This document shows positions 54,048-64,000 of a stretch of 64,000 nt of DNA, in pieces (within the stretch, counting starts at the first letter, position 1; each line of letters opens with the position of its first letter). The notes beneath the pieces were generated by a model. It worked only from the letters and a program-made list of their open reading frames with translations. It was not told the origin of the DNA and did not search any database. The translations under genes were made by a program, and so were the position numbers. The stretch is from contig JAQGDQ010000021.1 in NCBI GenBank assembly GCA_030141605.1, forward strand, positions 1,145,347 to 1,209,346. Direction: 5' to 3'. This DNA is from Tubiluchus corallicola (taxonomy: Eukaryota > Priapulida > Priapulimorpha > Priapulimorphida > Tubiluchidae).

Positions 54048-57000
54048 ATTCAAAGATTGCTTTTCCTCTGTGGTTAGCCCATTATCTGAAAAGTTTTAGT
54101 GACTACAAAAAAAATTAATAATAAAAAAGAATAAATAAAAATAAATAATAAATTAACAATAAAAAAGAATCTGCAGATTTTTGAAAAGAATTAGGCCCAT
54201 TAGGGAAAAATCTACTTGCTTTTGTGCACCTACAATAAAGCAAAGCAGAAAAATGATAACCTTAAAATGGAGGATCACAATCAGAAACTGTGCATTTACT
54301 TCTAAGGCCACTATATTACAAAATTAAGTTAATTAACCAATACGAAAAGGGAAAAATGCCCCATCATGAGATTATGCTAAACTGCAAGTCAATACAAGTT
54401 AGACCTGATGAGCTAAGAAACACATATTACAAAGTAAAGATAAATTAGTAGTTTACTTCTCCACAGGAGTACAAATCTTAGGGCTGCTGATAGTACTTAC
54501 CTAGATGACAACCCTGCCAGGGATGCTATACATTTTAAATTTTCAAATAAATCTGAATAATCAATACATATTTCAAAGCCAGTATCTTATAAATGTAGTT
54601 ACAAATTTCGTTCCAGATAAAATTTCCTATATAGATACAATCTGTGGATCACATAGATCACATCTGTGGAACTCATATTACTACTGTCCTCTTACAGCAG
54701 AGGTAGCATGGTCGACGAAACAGGTCTGTATTCCATATTTAGAATTCACCATTATGATAGATGTGGTGCACCCTATTCCTAGATTCAAGCTTTCCTTACG
54801 CAATACTGTTAATTTCATGCTTTGGCAGTTTAGTGATAATAGCAAAAAATGGCTTCTTCAGCTGACCATCTTCATCATCCTATGATCCTATTCTCACAAT
54901 GTGTTTCCATTTTACTGAATGGATATTCTGAATCCAAGCTTTTACAGCACGTATGATTCCGGTTTCAAGACATTAATGATCTAAGTGGGTTAGATGACTG
55001 ATACTGAAGGATATTTAGAGTTTCATAAGGTGTTTGCCAAACACAAAGCCGTTTCAGTCGACATCTCATTCACTGGCAGTTCAACAACTTGAAAGTTCTA
55101 TAGTCTGTATAGACTTGTCTATAGTATATCTTGTTGCAATTCTTACAATGCAACAATAGTGGCACTACAGTCTTCCCTTGCTACTTCGCGGACTCGCTGT
55201 TTCGCGGGTTTTTGCGATACTCCGTCTAAGGTATTTTTGCACAAGCGTAGTACGTATTGTACAGTAATATACAGATTTGATAAATTTTGCATAAAAAATC
55301 ACAAAATGTATAAAAATATATTAAAAATATTAATTCTAACATTAAAAGAATATTATAAATCATAAAAAAATTACCATTTACAGTAAATAGTGCATTTATT
55401 CGGCAGATGAATACACACCAAAAACGAAATGTAGTATTTGCGCCCGCTTGAGATGCTACTTGCAGACGTGAGATTGTCTACTTGACTATTTTGCGGAAAT
55501 TCACTTATCGCGGGTGGGCCTGGAACGGAACACCAGCGATAAGTGAGGGAACACTGTATACAGTATATAATACCTACATAAAATGTACTATCGAGTATTT
55601 AGTATTACCATCTAAACTTGTCAATTAATAATAACAAGTCGATGAATGCAGTTTTAACACTAAATCATTTAATGTTATAACTGTAGGCTTTGAATTTCTC
55701 ACCAGCCAGTCTACTTTGCTTACCAATGTTTACTACTAAATTAGTAACAAGATTATTAATATTATACTTAATAGTTTATAATTCATATGTATTTTCGCTC
55801 CACTGCAGCTTAATGATACAAATAAAAAAATCTAATATAAACTCAGTGAAAAACAAGTAACAGAAACAACGTCAACAACTAGTGAAAACTTAAACCTGAT
55901 ATAATTTTAAAATCAAATCTAAAAAACAATAAGTGTGTAGCAAAACTCAAAGTGTGCTATTTTGGAGTTTTTTGTAGCTCCGCGAACACCAATACTGGTG
56001 ACATCTAGTGACGATACTTAATAACTCTCGAAAAAATACTATGTCTCGCAAAACGCAATCAAGCATGTGTTCCAGCTCCAGTGATCCAATCAGGCAATCA
56101 TCCAATGCCAATGGTTATGCTGGTGATGGAGATGATAATAATAATAATAATAATAATAATTGAGACTCGACGACAATGATGACGACGACGATTATTGTGA
56201 TGATGATACATAGTGATGATCATGCTGCTGCTGATTCAGTGGGTCAGTCTTGATCCTCGTTGCAGTTCAGCAAGCAATCACTCTAGGAACGACTGTGGGA
56301 TCTATATACACTGTATGCAGCTTCATATCATGACTCCACCTTCATTTCTAAATTCCATAATGGCCATAGTACACTCGATAATTCTTCGTATAGATCACGG
56401 GCATCAACCCCCAAACATTTACTTGACTTAAACAGTTACAAAAAATAGGTGTTCACTTGTAGCTTCATCAATATTACACATGGGGCATATTAAATTATTT
56501 ATGTGGGCACTTTTGAATTTGCACTTCAATTCCAACATATTTTATCTAATTTTCATGCAATGACTCACATCTTATTCACACCTAATTCAGAAATGTAATT
56601 TTGCTTTTTAAATTGATTATGTTTGAGAAATCTCAATTTCGTAAGTTATTGCATTATGATAAAACATTAACTTTTTGAACACATCTCTATTTTTAATTGG
56701 CCAGCAATTGACCAGCATTTTTTATTTAAGCTAAAATTCCTCAGTAAGGGTTTGGGTTTTTCCTGACATAACAATTTTGTTAAGACCTTAAATTGATTAT
56801 TTTCTACCTGTTTCCAATCTATATTAAATTTGTCCACGTTTTACTGTTGTATAAAGATGACAATATAAAGGTGAACAATGATGATAATGAGGACGATAAC
56901 TATAATAATGATCGTGATGATAATGAATTCATGAGTAATATTCGTTGAGCAATAAAATTAGTTACACCTTTAGTTAATAAAATATTTAGTGGGCATTATT

Positions 57001-57561
57001 CCTACAAGAAAGACTGCAATTGTCATATGTAGATGGGCCATAGCCCACAATATAATTGCAAGAAAGAATGCAAAAAACTAAGGCAGCCAGACTTAAGAAA
57101 AAGAGAAAAAATAATATAGAAAAAGGAGAAGAGACGAAAAAGAAAAAGAAAGCAGAGCAAAAAAGGAACAAAGAAAGAGAGTGAATATGCTTGTGTGTAC
57201 ATGCATGTGTCAGTGAATAAATGATTGAGTGAGTGAGAAAGCAAATGCGTAAGTGGAAAATTATCAGATTTGGCACTAGCTCTAACCACCGGCTAGATTA
57301 ATTATTAATAGTTATTATTGAATAATTTATTTCAATTCTTCAGTCTTCTGACGAAAAAAAAACGCTGACACGTTCATGTCTTCATATTAAAGCCTTTGGT
57401 CTAAGTAGGGTAATGAGTGTGCACAGAATATTATGTACTTTCACAGTTAAGATATGGCGACATCCGTTAATAAAGTTATTTATTCGCGTTGAATCCTCGG
57501 TTTCTCTCATTTCTCGATAATTTCGTATTAGAAGGAGTAATGAAGCAAATTTAAAAACGCC
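54048..57561. other. Divergent intergenic region, XPO4 / LDLa-PPxY gene
   Basis: Holds the two 5' regions. An acceptor-like TTTTCAG just before 54090 on the minus strand suggests a non-coding XPO4 first exon further up. Contains the 55.2-kb MITE, an AAT/GAT run at 56130-56220 and a purine-rich tract at 57060-57190. A 126-codon ORF (54505-54885) has no recognisable features. Confidence 0.55.
55168..55556. mobile_element. Pogo/Tigger-type MITE (CAGT..TTCCCT ends)
   Basis: Left end CAGTCTTCCCTTGCTACTTC, right end reverse complement CAGTGTTCCCTCACTTATCG, TA on both sides (55166-67, 55557-58). Inner motifs TTCGCGG and ATTTTGCGGAAATTC are typical of widespread Tigger-derived MITEs. It sits between the XPO4 start and the LDLa gene. 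Confidence 0.78.
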
Positions 57562-57634
57562 ATGATGCAGTGGTTGATGCTATGGCAGTCAGCTACTACA
57601 GTAATTGTACTTTATCAGTTCCAGTTAGTTAACG
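57562..57634 (+). CDS. LDLa/PPxY gene exon 1 (signal peptide)
   Basis: 73 bases, ATGATG start, donor AACG|GTAGGT. The hydrophobic core TTVIVLYQFQLV supports secretion. It joins in phase 1 to 58507 (acceptor CTTTCAG|GG), giving LVNGVDVCAF. An ORF starting at 58470 with a hydrophobic N-terminus reaches the same exon through intron sequence and would be an alternative start. Confidence 0.75.
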
Positions 57635-60600
57635 GTAGGTTAACTGTTCAGTTTGTTTTCCAGTCATTTTCTCGTACCGGTCTACCTTTAGTCAGCTTAA
57701 AGCTGTTAGTGAATCACACTAGAATTAAAAAAGCAAAAATTAAGTTTAACCTATTAATAAGAATACAATAAAATCTCAGGAAGATTTGTCAGACTCGTTT
57801 CATGAAGATTCGTCAGCTCGTGTGTTTACTCTGTATAGGCAGCTAAACTTTTCCATGGATTTTAATGAAATATTCCATAAATAATACTGACGGATGAGTG
57901 GGTGTTGTCGAGTTTGATTCCGCCATCTTACATATGAGATGTGATCGATTTTTCCATGATTGTTTCAGCATTTGGGAAAATTCTTTTAGCCGCATGTTGG
58001 CACTCTGCTGCCACACCGTCACACAGCACCGTACGAAAGCTGATGTGAAGCTTTTTGCTAAACCAATTTTGGAAGCAGTTTACAATTCCCCACACAACTT
58101 TGACAATAACTCCAACCCAACCCTATCGCAAACCCTAGTCCTAATCCGCTTCACAAACTAACTTCTTGTGTGTGGGGAATTGTAAACTTTAGCCCCAATT
58201 TTGCTTGAAAAGGGTAGTCTTATTTTAGCATTTTCTGTGGGCTGCCGGCAGAGTGAAAGAAAAAGTGAAAGAAAAGGGGAGACAGAGGGAATTGAGCATG
58301 TGATGCATAAGTAAAGTGATAGTTTTGCTAGTTTAGTTACTTCCTGTTATAATCTCCTATGCTCAGCTGAAATGCATTGTCAGTCAACAAGGATTTTGAA
58401 TGTTAAGTAGGCATGTTGCTTAGCTTGAATTATGATCTACTTTACATGTTGGAAACCATCTCATAAGAAATGCGTTTTTGCTTAATAATGTTATTGATGC
58501 TTTCAGGGGTTGATGTTTGTGCATTTTATGCAAGAGCTTGTCCTCCAGATAATGCCTGCATTCCAAAATCTGAACCGTGCCGTAAGTGTTTTAACCTGAG
58601 CTTTCCAAATTTGTTAACTTCGTTTCTATTTCACATTTCTAGCATGTTAGTATATTATAAACAAAAAAATATATATGTGAATGATTATGTGCTGGCCCCA
58701 AACTGGGCTAAAAAACATTGCCTTTATTTCAAATTTGTGCATTCTTTGCGATTTTGTTCTCAAAATCGATTGAACTAGTTCAGGAAAAGTTAAGATGTCC
58801 AGTAAGATATTATTATAATCATTTGACCTATAACTTATCTATAACTTACATGCTTTTCATTATTTTGCAGTCCTTAACTACAACTATAAGGATAAATTTT
58901 ATAGTAAAACTGTGTTTGTTTTTGTATATAGCTGGACAGTGTGCACAATATGAAAGATTGTGCAATGATGGGGCTTGTAAGCTAGCTTGTGGTATGTATG
59001 TTTGTCATTCATAACTTCGTATTTGACTTTAAAAATTTCTTTATTGATAAATTCTCATGCAGTTTTCTTCATAATAGTCAAGTTTGCTATGGACACAAAC
59101 TGCCTTTGTTGTTGAATTAATTATTATTACAGTTGATCGTGAATAAATTATGCCATGTACTGTAAAAAAATTTTGGCATCTTCCGCACCTGTTTCACTTT
59201 TGCAATTTATTAATGGTGTAGTAGTCATTTTCTTCTTTAACAAATTCTTAAATTAAAGAACATTCTATCAGTCAACAACACAGTCTCAATTAAATTAGTT
59301 ATGCTGTATGCTTATATTTAAGTGTTACGCATGTGCAAAGAGCGATTGCTGAACTTGTACAAGAAGTGAGGCAACAATGGGTGTCATGTTTTAATATCAA
59401 TTCTTTTTTATCTGTTTTTATTGCAAATAATGGTTGCTAGGTTCTGATACAAATCCTATAGTCTGTATGAGAAACAATATGTGCATTGTTTTAATACAAA
59501 TTCTGTTGTCTGCTGTATGGCAAACAATGCGCAACAGAAAAACTGCACTCGATTGTATCTGTGACAAAAACAGCCCTTGAGCAACACACTTCTGAAGCAT
59601 TGTTCAGTATGCAGTCCAGCAATCTCTCTCTACACTTGTGTGACATTTAAATCTGTGGCTATACCTAAGTTTTCTTATCGTAATTTAGATGATGTGCTGT
59701 GCTATAGCTGGGAATTCCGGTGCGCTGCTGGTGATCAGTGTATAGAGGGGCTCAGAAAGTGTGATAGCATTTCCGACTGCTGGGATGCCAGTGACGAAAT
59801 GCAGTGTGGTGAATCTCATCATGTTATCATTTCTGATGATGATGACACTGTCTTAGGTACGATTAGTTATGGTTATTTGGCTTTACAAGTAGCAGCTAAC
59901 GATTTCAACTAATGGTTTTAGTGAATGGCGATTATTTTTGTTATTACTGATTTGACATTATTTTGATTTTGTAGTAAATTGGTGTAAATTTATGTTTTTC
60001 TTTTTGTACACTGAAAGCTGATTATGATTCATTATTATCATTGTCTTCACCATCAATATCGTTGTCATTATCATCATCATTACCACCGTCATTATCTTTA
60101 TCATCGTTAGAGTTCCAGTTTGTGTAATTCAGAAATCACTATACACGAACAATAAATGAGAAAAAATTAATATTGCATTGAATGATTTTTTACTTTTTGG
60201 GTAGGTGGTTCACAATTTGTTGTCATTTTTCTCTGCAATTAATGAGACATTTCTCTCACCAGTAGCAGCTGTAACTCTGTAATCAGACTGAATGACTCAG
60301 AAATTGTAAACAGATGATAGGAAGAACTTATGTAACTGATAGTCTTAATAGAAATTGATGACCTTGAAAAATTGTTTCAATAATCAGATGCATTTAAGCA
60401 GGGCTTTTAGTTTTTACTGCTTTGGGCAACTTCATCTGCTATGTAGCCAGAGTCAAGAATCTAAGTTTTTCTAGGTATATCCAATTTTAACAATTTGGTG
60501 CCAGGTGTCAGTTGCATCATGATCAGCGATGTCATTGGTGTTTGGCGATTTTAAAATTTACCAATTCTGAGTCAAAATACTTTTAATATGAGCAGGAAAG

Positions 60601-62827
60601 AGCGAATGTAAGATTCAAACTTATCAGGGAATGAAAACCTGTGACAGTATGAGTACATATGAACATCTGCATCAGTTTTTTTATGTTACTCATAATATCA
60701 GTGTCAAGACTTATTTTCTCTACAAGTAAAAATGATAAATGTGCTCGTGTAATATGTAGTCTAAAGCGTTATGCAAAAAAATTAATATTGCTAACAAGAA
60801 GATCAACGCAGACTCTGCTTGCACGTATCTTTTCTTACCAACTTTTCCTGCACATGCTGTATTATTTCTAATTCTTTTATTCGTTTGTTACAGAAATCAG
60901 TTGGTGGGTTTGGCTGATTATCGGCATACTCTTTCTCTTTGCTTCCCTATCTCTTTTAGTTTGGTGCTGCTGTTTTAAAACTCGACAGCGACGTCGTGCC
61001 GAAGCAGGTTTGTTAATAGTTAGTGTTGTCCATATTCGTTGCTTTGGTGTAATACTTTGTGTAGTGCATCTGTGAGACTGCCAGATGCTTCTTTGTTTAT
61101 TCTTTATTCATTTGTGCCCTTGTTGAGTTGTAGTACTACTGATGCAGTATTGCCAAACAATAGCGATGCAAACAGTGCCGAAGTTTGAATATGAACACTG
61201 TACAGTGCTGATTGTGGTAACTAGTAAAGTAGCTCTAGTAATTTAATAATGACAGTTTTAAATTCTTGTATTTTGCAACTTGCAAATACTTGAAAGAGAG
61301 TGAAGTGTCTTGAATCCATGTTTTAATTTATCACAACTATATCAGTAAGTGTTAATGTCAAAATTCTGATTTTAGTATAACTTTATTACTGATTAAACCA
61401 TAAGCACTTTTTCTACTACAATGCGCAACAAAATGCAGTTGCTCAAGTCACTGAAGATTTAGCATCACTCAGTTTTTCAACTGGTGAAAGGGATGGTTGT
61501 AAAACTTTCATTTGGAACTTTTGGCTTCTTGTGATACTTAGTTAAAACACAAATCTACATAAGGCAAAGTTTAGGTTCAAGCCTCATTGTTGTACAAATT
61601 TCTTTGCCTTTTAAAAAAAATTTTGTTCATTTTTGCAGAAAGAATAGCATATGCTCAGGAAGCTACAGCAAGACAGTTTGCATTTGATCCGGCAATAAGC
61701 CAAGCAAACAACGCAGTTTATGCACAAGGTAAATTCATATGATAGTGTCCTTACGTTAATTGTTAATCAGCTGAACTTGTGTACATAAAGAAAGTAAACA
61801 CAATTTGTTAGTGTTTAGTTTTTTAACATTTTATTTTGTTAGCTAATTATAAATTTAAATTATTCGTACAATAATTTAAAAGTGGGATGATGTATGTGAA
61901 TCCTGGAACTTCTGCTGGTTCAGTGGCTCAATTTACAAGACTATGCAGATAAGCCACAGCCTGTTAGTATTTCTTTATTAATAATGTTACATTCACTAGC
62001 ACTTTGACCAGGCGTACTTGCAAAATGAATCTCATCTCATGTTTGACTCTAACTCTGTCAACATTTGATGCCGAGTGCTTTGGCTTTCTCTTTGACTGCA
62101 ACTCATTTTAATCAGTTGGCGAACACATTCATTAGCAGTTGAATAACTTGAAACATTTAAATAATATGACATTGGCATAAATTCAACAATTGTTTAGTTG
62201 GTTACTCACAAAAAAACTCAAAAAATTAATTAGTTTGAAGAAAAACTAGAACAAAATCCTCATACGTTGCAAGCAACTTTAGAGGCAATTTAACTGAAGT
62301 TTATTGATTAAAGTTGACTGAAACTCATTTAAATCAGATGGCATATACTCATTTGCAGTTGAACAACTTGAAACATTTGAACAACTGACCATGGCATAAA
62401 TTCAACAATTTTTTAGTTGTTTACTCACAAAAACTCAAAAAATAAATTTGTCTAGTATACAATCCTCATTGTGTTGCAAGCCACTCTGATTGGAGTTTAC
62501 TGATCAAAGTTGATTGTGTGTTAATTATCTAATAAAGGCAAAATGTTTAACAAAAGCCTTAAATTCTTTTGTTTCTTGTACATCACATCTGGTTTTTGCT
62601 TTATTTCGTTTTGTGATAGTGTATAATTATTTGTTTCTGTGTTTTACTTAGGCAGGGAAATAATCGCTTCTGACTCGCCAATATTGACGAGAATGAACCC
62701 CACTGCACCTCCGTTATCTGACTTAACTCCTAGTTCAACTCTTTCATCACACCGACCACCTCCGTACACGCCGAATGATGCGCCGCCACCCTATGAAGAA
62801 GATGAGGTTCTTAATACAAAATTGTGA
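57562..62827 (+). CDS. Type I membrane protein with LDLa module and two PPPY motifs
   Basis: Exons: 57562-57634, 58507-58581, 58932-58991, 59689-59856, 60894-61007, 61639-61728, 62652-62827 (TGA). Product 251 residues. Residues 1-24 are a signal peptide (MMQWLMLWQSATTVIVLYQF). Two short Cys-rich exons follow (VCAFYARACPPDNACIP; CAQYERLCNDGACKLACG). Residues about 70-112 form an LDL-receptor class A module (C..FRCAAGDQCIEGLRKCDSISDCWDASDEMQC, with the SDE calcium site). Then an acidic DDDD stretch, a transmembrane helix (WWVWLIIGILFLFASLSLLV), CCC and a basic stop-transfer (KTRQRRR). The tail has PPPYTP and PPPYEE, PPxY ligands of NEDD4-family WW domains. Layout resembles LDLRAD3/LRAD4-type adaptors; orthology is not claimed. 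Every intron is phase 1. Confidence 0.87.
57995..58258. mobile_element. Foldback/MITE in intron 1 of the LDLa gene
   Basis: AGTTTACAATTCCCCACACA (58078-58097) pairs with the inverted segment TGTGTGGGGAATTGTAAACT (58169-58189). Weaker complementarity continues outwards to GGCACTCTGCTGCC (about 58000) and CAGAGTG (about 58250). The loop holds a degenerate CCCTAA-like run. Confidence 0.6.
62092..62510 (+). repeat. Two diverged 224-bp tandem units in intron 6
   Basis: Unit 1 starts TTGACTGCAACTCATTTTAA (62092), unit 2 TTGACTGAAACTCATTTAAA (62316). Both contain CATTGGCATAAATTCAACAA-like blocks and TTTACTCACAAAAACTC. Similar CAGTTCAACAACTTGAAAG occurs at about 55078. Confidence 0.75.
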
Positions 62828-62895
62828 AGTGGAAGCTGTGAGCAAAATGAGGAATGTTCTCGATGAAATATGAGTCTCAGGAGGTATGTGAATTA

Positions 62896-63302
62896 GCCTT
62901 TTCACAGCTCCAGTGATTGATAATAATCATTAAAAGTTCAAAGGTTAACCTAACAACATTATCTGAAACGAACAACACATTTGTTTACACTTGGCAGTGC
63001 TACTCAGCCATGCTATTGTAATTGTAACAGTTTCTGGTATTAATTTTCGATTTAGTTATTCGATTTTACGTGGATAGCTGCTGCTATTTTGTTAACTGTT
63101 TTCAGATAAGAATAACATGTTAGTTTAAAACTATACACATGTAATATTATAATAAAAATAACCACGTGTTTCACCCGTTTTACCTACATGTGGTTACGTG
63201 CATAAGATCACATGACTGTTGCAGTTTAATAAGACGTGCTGGGTTCATTTAACCTTTGACCTATAGCAACTGCACATGTGCATAACGAAACTGTGAAAAG
63301 GC
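62896..63302. mobile_element. MITE with AAGGTTA/AGGTCA-bearing inverted repeats (copy 2)
   Basis: The left end GCCTTTTCACAG.. and its inverted right end ..CTGTGAAAAGGC are flanked by TTA on both sides. Inner TIR parts carry TCAAAGGTTAA (left) and minus-strand AGGTCAAAGGTTAA (right). It lies in the 3' UTR of the LDLa/PPxY gene and is the same family as 17682-18055. Confidence 0.7.
63151..63156 (+). terminator. Candidate poly(A) signal of the LDLa/PPxY gene
   Basis: AATAAA 324 bp after the stop codon, lying inside the MITE at 62896-63302. Confidence 0.5.
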
Positions 63303-64000
63303 TTATTATTGGGTATACTGATCTAACAAATAGTAGTTTCATTGCATGGTGGTATTTATGAATTTCCACATTAATGACAGTTACTCTGAAGAAAGGTTTA
63401 AAGATTTATTTGTAGACATTGCAGAATTTGTTCACATTAAGTGCTCTTTGAAGTTTTAGTGTCAACAACAGAATAAGAACTATAATCATGTATAATAGTT
63501 GTAATTTAAATGTACACTAAATACCTGAAAGTGCCTGCCTCTATGAATCAACATACAGTTTATTGAGTGCATACGGGCGTAGCAAATGTCATTATCAATG
63601 CTGGAAATTAAGCCAAAGGAAATATATAAGAAAAATATTTAATGTGCTGATTATTTCTTTACTTTCTTAATTTCTGGGTTTGATAGTGATATTTTTGTCA
63701 AAGTGATCACCTCCAGTCTAAAACAGCATGTTAAATGTACACTACTTTCGTAAAAAAGTACCAACCTAATCACATTTTGGCTCATACAACGAAAGAGTTA
63801 ATTTTAGAGAGGTGAATACATTCTGGCATTATGAGGAAATGATTTATAGATTCAGTTTTAAAAAAAATCAATAATTTTTTACCTGTTCATAAGTTTTGTT
63901 GTGGTTTCAGAATCAACACACTCGGTAAATGCAAACGTACTTTCTATATTGAAGTTTTAACTTGGTATATCAATAACATAGTGTAAATCTGACAGCTTTT

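Noticed and set aside
54505-54885. 126-codon ORF upstream of XPO4
   Set aside because: No domain, no splice partners found, composition like the surrounding AT-rich DNA.
58470-58778. ORF beginning MRFCLIMLLMLSG as the true start of the LDLa gene
   Set aside because: Its first 12 codons lie upstream of a good acceptor (TTTCAG) and exon 1 at 57562 provides a signal peptide in matching phase; kept only as an alternative start.

Overview
This is a eukaryotic (metazoan) genomic window: AT-rich, with introns bounded by GT..AG, long introns full of micro- and minisatellites, and many short terminal-inverted-repeat transposons. Nothing bacterial or viral was seen. The species cannot be named from the sequence. 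Family content (transgelin, exportin-4, an LDLa/PPxY membrane protein) fits any animal; an invertebrate is my inference.

Three genes were assembled exon by exon with matching intron phases. (1) 2.8-24.1 kb, minus strand: a transgelin / muscle protein 20-like gene (one CH domain plus one calponin-like repeat, 186 residues). Its three common exons lie at 2817-4796. Upstream are six alternative first exons spread over 12.6 kb, each exactly 51 coding bases, each ending in phase 0, and each with a TATA-like box about 85-117 bp before its ATG. Two of the six lie in a visible tandem duplication. (2) 32.9-54.0 kb, minus strand: a complete exportin-4 (XPO4) gene of 23 coding exons and about 1135 residues. 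(3) 57.6-62.8 kb, plus strand: a seven-exon gene for a 251-residue type I membrane protein with a signal peptide, a Cys-rich ectodomain ending in one good LDL-receptor class A module, a transmembrane helix and two PPPY motifs. All six of its introns are phase 1. XPO4 and this gene are divergent, about 3.5 kb apart.

The rest is repeats. DNA transposons: a decayed pogo/Tigger-like element that still encodes Psq/CENP-B-type DNA-binding domains (21.3-22.2 kb), pogo-type MITEs at 33.5-34.1 and 55.2-55.6 kb, a TTAA-flanked MITE (27.4 kb), a MITE with a perfect 8-bp target duplication (43.4 kb), a MITE family with nuclear-receptor-like half-sites (17.7 and 62.9 kb), and foldback elements (25.4 and 58.0 kb). 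Retroelement-like: a LINE ORF2 C-terminal remnant (14.9 kb) and a repeat family with a 5S-rRNA-like segment (24.8, 28.7, 29.9, 31.8, 40.4 kb). Tandem repeats: minisatellites with 35-, 60-, 36- and 45-bp units, a 138-bp (ATACT)n array, and long GA/CT tracts.

The most interesting system is the transgelin array of promoters with first exons. It looks like one gene whose N-terminal 17 residues and expression control have been diversified by duplicating promoter plus first exon while the CH domain and C-terminal repeat stay shared.
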